7,569 nt of DNA from NCBI GenBank assembly GCA_021839785.1, contig JAKCAB010000005.1:1-7569 (forward strand), in the 5' to 3' direction. The translations under genes and the position numbers were made by a program. Within the stretch, counting starts at the first letter, position 1; each line of letters opens with the position of its first letter. Shown in pieces: positions 6,121 to 7,569 of this stretch. Origin of the DNA: a bacterium. Its GTDB lineage: Bacteria; Verrucomicrobiota; Verrucomicrobiae; Limisphaerales; J093. A model generated the notes under the pieces. It searched no databases and was not told where the DNA came from. It was given only the letters and a program-made list of their open reading frames with translations.

Positions 6121-7316
6121 TCAGCCGGGCGGCCGTCCGCCAGCGCGCGCACAAGGCTTTCCACGTCCTCGGGCGAGTGCGCCGCCGAAACCGTGACGCG
6201 CAGTCGCGCGGCGCTGCGCGCCACCGTCGGGTACCGGATGGCGGGCACGAAAAAGCCGGCTTCGCGCAGGCGGCTGGCGAGTTCGACCGCAGCCGCTTCG
6301 TCGCCGACGATCAACGGCAGGATCGCCGACGGTTCGGCGGGCACCGGCCAACCCAGGTTGGCGAGGCCGTCGCGCAGTTGCCGCACGCGCGACCAGAGCT
6401 GCGTGCGCAGTTCGTCGCCAGCAGGGCTGCGGACCACTTCGAGACCAGCAGTCGCAGCCGCCGAGGCCGCCGGCACCGGCGCCGTGGAAAAGACGAACGA
6501 GCGCGCGCGGTTGATCAGCAATTCCCTTAACTCGCGGCTCCCGGCGATGAAGCCGCCGGCGGCGCCCAAGGCCTTGCCCAGTGTGCCCATCTGCACCTCG
6601 ATACGGCCCGCGACGCCCAAGGCGTCCGCCAGCCCGCGGCCCTGGCGTCCATACAGGCCGGTGGCGTGCGCTTCGTCCACCATGAGCCACGCGCCGAACT
6701 GGTCTTTGAGTTTCACCAAGTCGGTTAGTGGTGCCTGGTCGCCGTCCATCGAAAAGACGCTTTCCGTGACCACGAGCACGTTGCCAGGCGGTTCGCCGAC
6801 GGGGCGGGGCCGCGTCTGCGACCAGCGCAAAATCCCCTCCAGATCGGCCAGGTTGTTGTGGGCGAAGACGCGCAGTTTCGCGCCGCTCAGGCGCGCCGCA
6901 TCGACGATGCAGGCATGGACCAGCTTGTCCAAAACGACGACATCCCCTGGCCCCACCAACGCCGGAATCGTGCCCAGCGCGGCGGCGTAACCGGATGAAA
7001 ACGCCAGCGCGGCCGCGGCGCCTTTGAAGTCCGCCAGTGCCGCTTCCAACTCGTGGTGGGGCGCCAGTGAGCCGCAGATCAAACGCGACGCGCCCGAACC
7101 CGCGCCGAACTGCCGGGCGGCCTCGGCTGCGGCTGCGCGCAGGACCGGGTGCGCGGCCAGGCCCAGGTAGTCGTTCGAGGCGCAGTTGAGCAGCCGGCGC
7201 CCGCCGGTCTCGATCCAGCGTCCCGCGGGAGAATCGAGCCGGCGCAACTCGCGCCACAAGCCTTGCTCGCGGATGCCGTCGAGCCGGCAGCGCAGCGTTT
7301 CGACAAAGGCCGTCAC
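6111..7316 (-). CDS. bioF: 8-amino-7-oxononanoate synthase
   Basis: A cytoplasmic PLP enzyme of the alpha-oxoamine synthase family. It condenses pimeloyl-ACP (or pimeloyl-CoA) with L-alanine to form KAPA, the substrate passed on toward BioA. With the chosen start it has 401 residues. Motifs: NCASNDYLGLAAHP (44-57), FGAGSGASRLICGS (70-83), AFSSGYAAALGTIPAL (105-120) with the substrate-side aromatic in SSGYAA, LVHAC (132-136) with the PLP-stacking H134, TESVFSMDGD (184-193), VDEAHATGLYG (213-223) with D214 and H217, and the Schiff-base lysine K248 in MGTLGKALGAAGG. The reading frame stays open upstream to a TTG at 7412. The GTG at 7314-7316 places NDYLG at residue 48, almost exactly as in E. 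coli BioF. The upstream alternatives (GTG at 7341-7343, TTG at 7412) would add residues not expected in the family. No BirA-type operator was seen upstream. Confidence 0.95.
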   Translation of the reverse strand: MTAFVETLRCRLDGIREQGLWRELRRLDSPAGRWIETGGRRLLNCASNDYLGLAAHPVLRAAAAEAARQFGAGSGASRLICGSLAPHHELEAALADFKGAAAALAFSSGYAAALGTIPALVGPGDVVVLDKLVHACIVDAARLSGAKLRVFAHNNLADLEGILRWSQTRPRPVGEPPGNVLVVTESVFSMDGDQAPLTDLVKLKDQFGAWLMVDEAHATGLYGRQGRGLADALGVAGRIEVQMGTLGKALGAAGGFIAGSRELRELLINRARSFVFSTAPVPAASAAATAGLEVVRSPAGDELRTQLWSRVRQLRDGLANLGWPVPAEPSAILPLIVGDEAAAVELASRLREAGFFVPAIRYPTVARSAARLRVTVSAAHSPEDVESLVRALADGRPADGL

Positions 7317-7355
7317 CGGGGACGAGCGTAGGCGAGCACCCACCGGCCCGGCAAT

Positions 7356-7400
7356 GCGGCGTTGCGACTTGCGGCGTCCCGAAATGTGGCGTTCCGAAAC
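7356..7400. repeat. Three tandem 15-bp repeats upstream of a promoter
   Basis: Three directly adjoining 15-mers: GCGGCGTTGCGACTT, GCGGCGTCCCGAAAT and GTGGCGTTCCGAAAC. Units 1/2 agree at 11 of 15 positions, 2/3 at 12, and 1/3 at 10. They end five bases before the -35 box of the plus-strand promoter at 7406, a usual place for activator sites. No protein can be named. Confidence 0.5.
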
Positions 7401-7405
7401 GCTCC

Positions 7406-7433
7406 TTGACAAAAGGCCGGGGGGGGGTAGAAC
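7406..7433 (+). promoter_or_regulatory. Sigma-70-like promoter, plus strand
   Basis: A perfect -35 hexamer TTGACA (7406-7411) is followed by a 16-bp spacer and TAGAAC (7428-7433), which matches four of six positions of the -10 consensus. Transcription would start near 7440 and run rightward, away from bioF. The last nine bases of the spacer are a run of G. It would serve the possible gene starting at 7529, with a leader of roughly 90 bases. Confidence 0.5.
7419..7427. repeat. Nine-base G homopolymer in the promoter spacer
   Basis: Nine consecutive G directly abut the -10-like TAGAAC. Such tracts slip during replication and are also prone to sequencing length errors. Gain of one G would make the spacer 17 bp, the usual optimum. 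Confidence 0.8.
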
Positions 7434-7450
7434 TACGTCAACTTGTGGAA

Positions 7451-7462
7451 GAAGGCGCCTTC
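7451..7462. promoter_or_regulatory. 12-bp perfect palindrome in the leader
   Basis: GAAGGCGCCTTC is fully self-complementary and lies about 10-25 bases after the predicted transcription start of the plus-strand promoter. This could be an operator for a dimeric repressor or a small RNA stem. GC-rich DNA produces such palindromes by chance fairly often, so the role is speculative. Confidence 0.25.
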
Positions 7463-7528
7463 GGCTACCAACGCCGGGGTTTTCGTGGACCGAGGACAGG
7501 CGGGGTACCGAAGACGCAGGTTCGGGTT

Positions 7529-7569
7529 ATGAAGGCCGCTGAACGAACTGCCGATAGCTGTCTTGAAAC
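7529..7569 (+). CDS. Possible start of a rightward gene, cut by the window edge
   Basis: An ATG at 7529-7531 opens a frame reading MKAAERTADSCLE to the end of the window without a stop (13 codons). A weak ribosome-site-like GCAGG lies eight bases upstream and a plus-strand promoter lies about 100 bases upstream. Thirteen codons are too few to recognise a family or prove coding, so this rests on context only. Confidence 0.3.
   Translation, partial: MKAAERTADSCLE

Noticed and set aside
6121..7257. Minus-strand open frame of 378 codons overlapping bioF
   Set aside because: It is a frame-shifted copy of bioF reading as Arg/Gly/Ala-rich sequence. The bioF frame holds all the catalytic motifs.
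7317..7412. N-terminal extension of bioF starting at TTG 7412, preceded by AAGGAG-like sequence on the minus strand
   Set aside because: The extension is basic and outside the family's normal length, it is made of the 15-bp repeats, and the AAGGAG lies inside it with no start codon at a suitable distance. GTG at 7316 matches E. coli BioF in alignment.

Overview
The window is GC-rich bacterial DNA, tightly packed with genes, and probably comes from a member of the Verrucomicrobiota or a close PVC relative. This is inferred from three things. There is a pseudopilin-like protein with the H-X9-DG C-terminal motif typical of Verrucomicrobiota, Planctomycetota and Lentisphaerota. There is a very short conserved protein with the '[20 protein letters not shown]' signature common in those phyla. 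There are also AT-richer mini-repeats of the GAAATCCGAAA type that litter such genomes. No rRNA, tRNA, CRISPR array or insertion sequence was recognised.

Layout, read on the minus strand from right to left: bioF (7316 to 6111), bioA (6080 to 4632), a secreted PQQ dehydrogenase with a built-in cytochrome c (4517 to 2343), a type II secretion/pilin-like protein (2111 to 1395), and the N-terminal 437 residues of a CPA2/Kef-type cation:proton antiporter that runs off the left edge (1313 to 1). Only one small gene lies on the plus strand (2118 to 2339). It is wedged head-to-head against the pilin-like gene and tail-to-tail against the dehydrogenase. At the right end, 7317-7569 is a regulatory spacer. 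It holds three tandem 15-bp repeats, a strong-looking plus-strand promoter whose spacer contains a run of nine G, a 12-bp palindrome, and a possible plus-strand gene start cut by the window edge.

BioF and BioA catalyse two consecutive steps of biotin synthesis and form an obvious two-gene unit with a 30-bp spacer. bioB, bioD and the early genes are not in the window. The other genes have no evident functional link to biotin or to each other. The dehydrogenase is a periplasmic sugar/alcohol-oxidising enzyme, the pilin-like protein is an envelope protein, and the antiporter is an inner-membrane ion exchanger.

I do not see a convincing new multi-gene system. The most notable observations are a repeat-derived in-frame insertion next to the active site of bioA, a possible slip-prone G9 promoter with tandem upstream repeats, and an unusually long cysteine-bearing loop in the antiporter.
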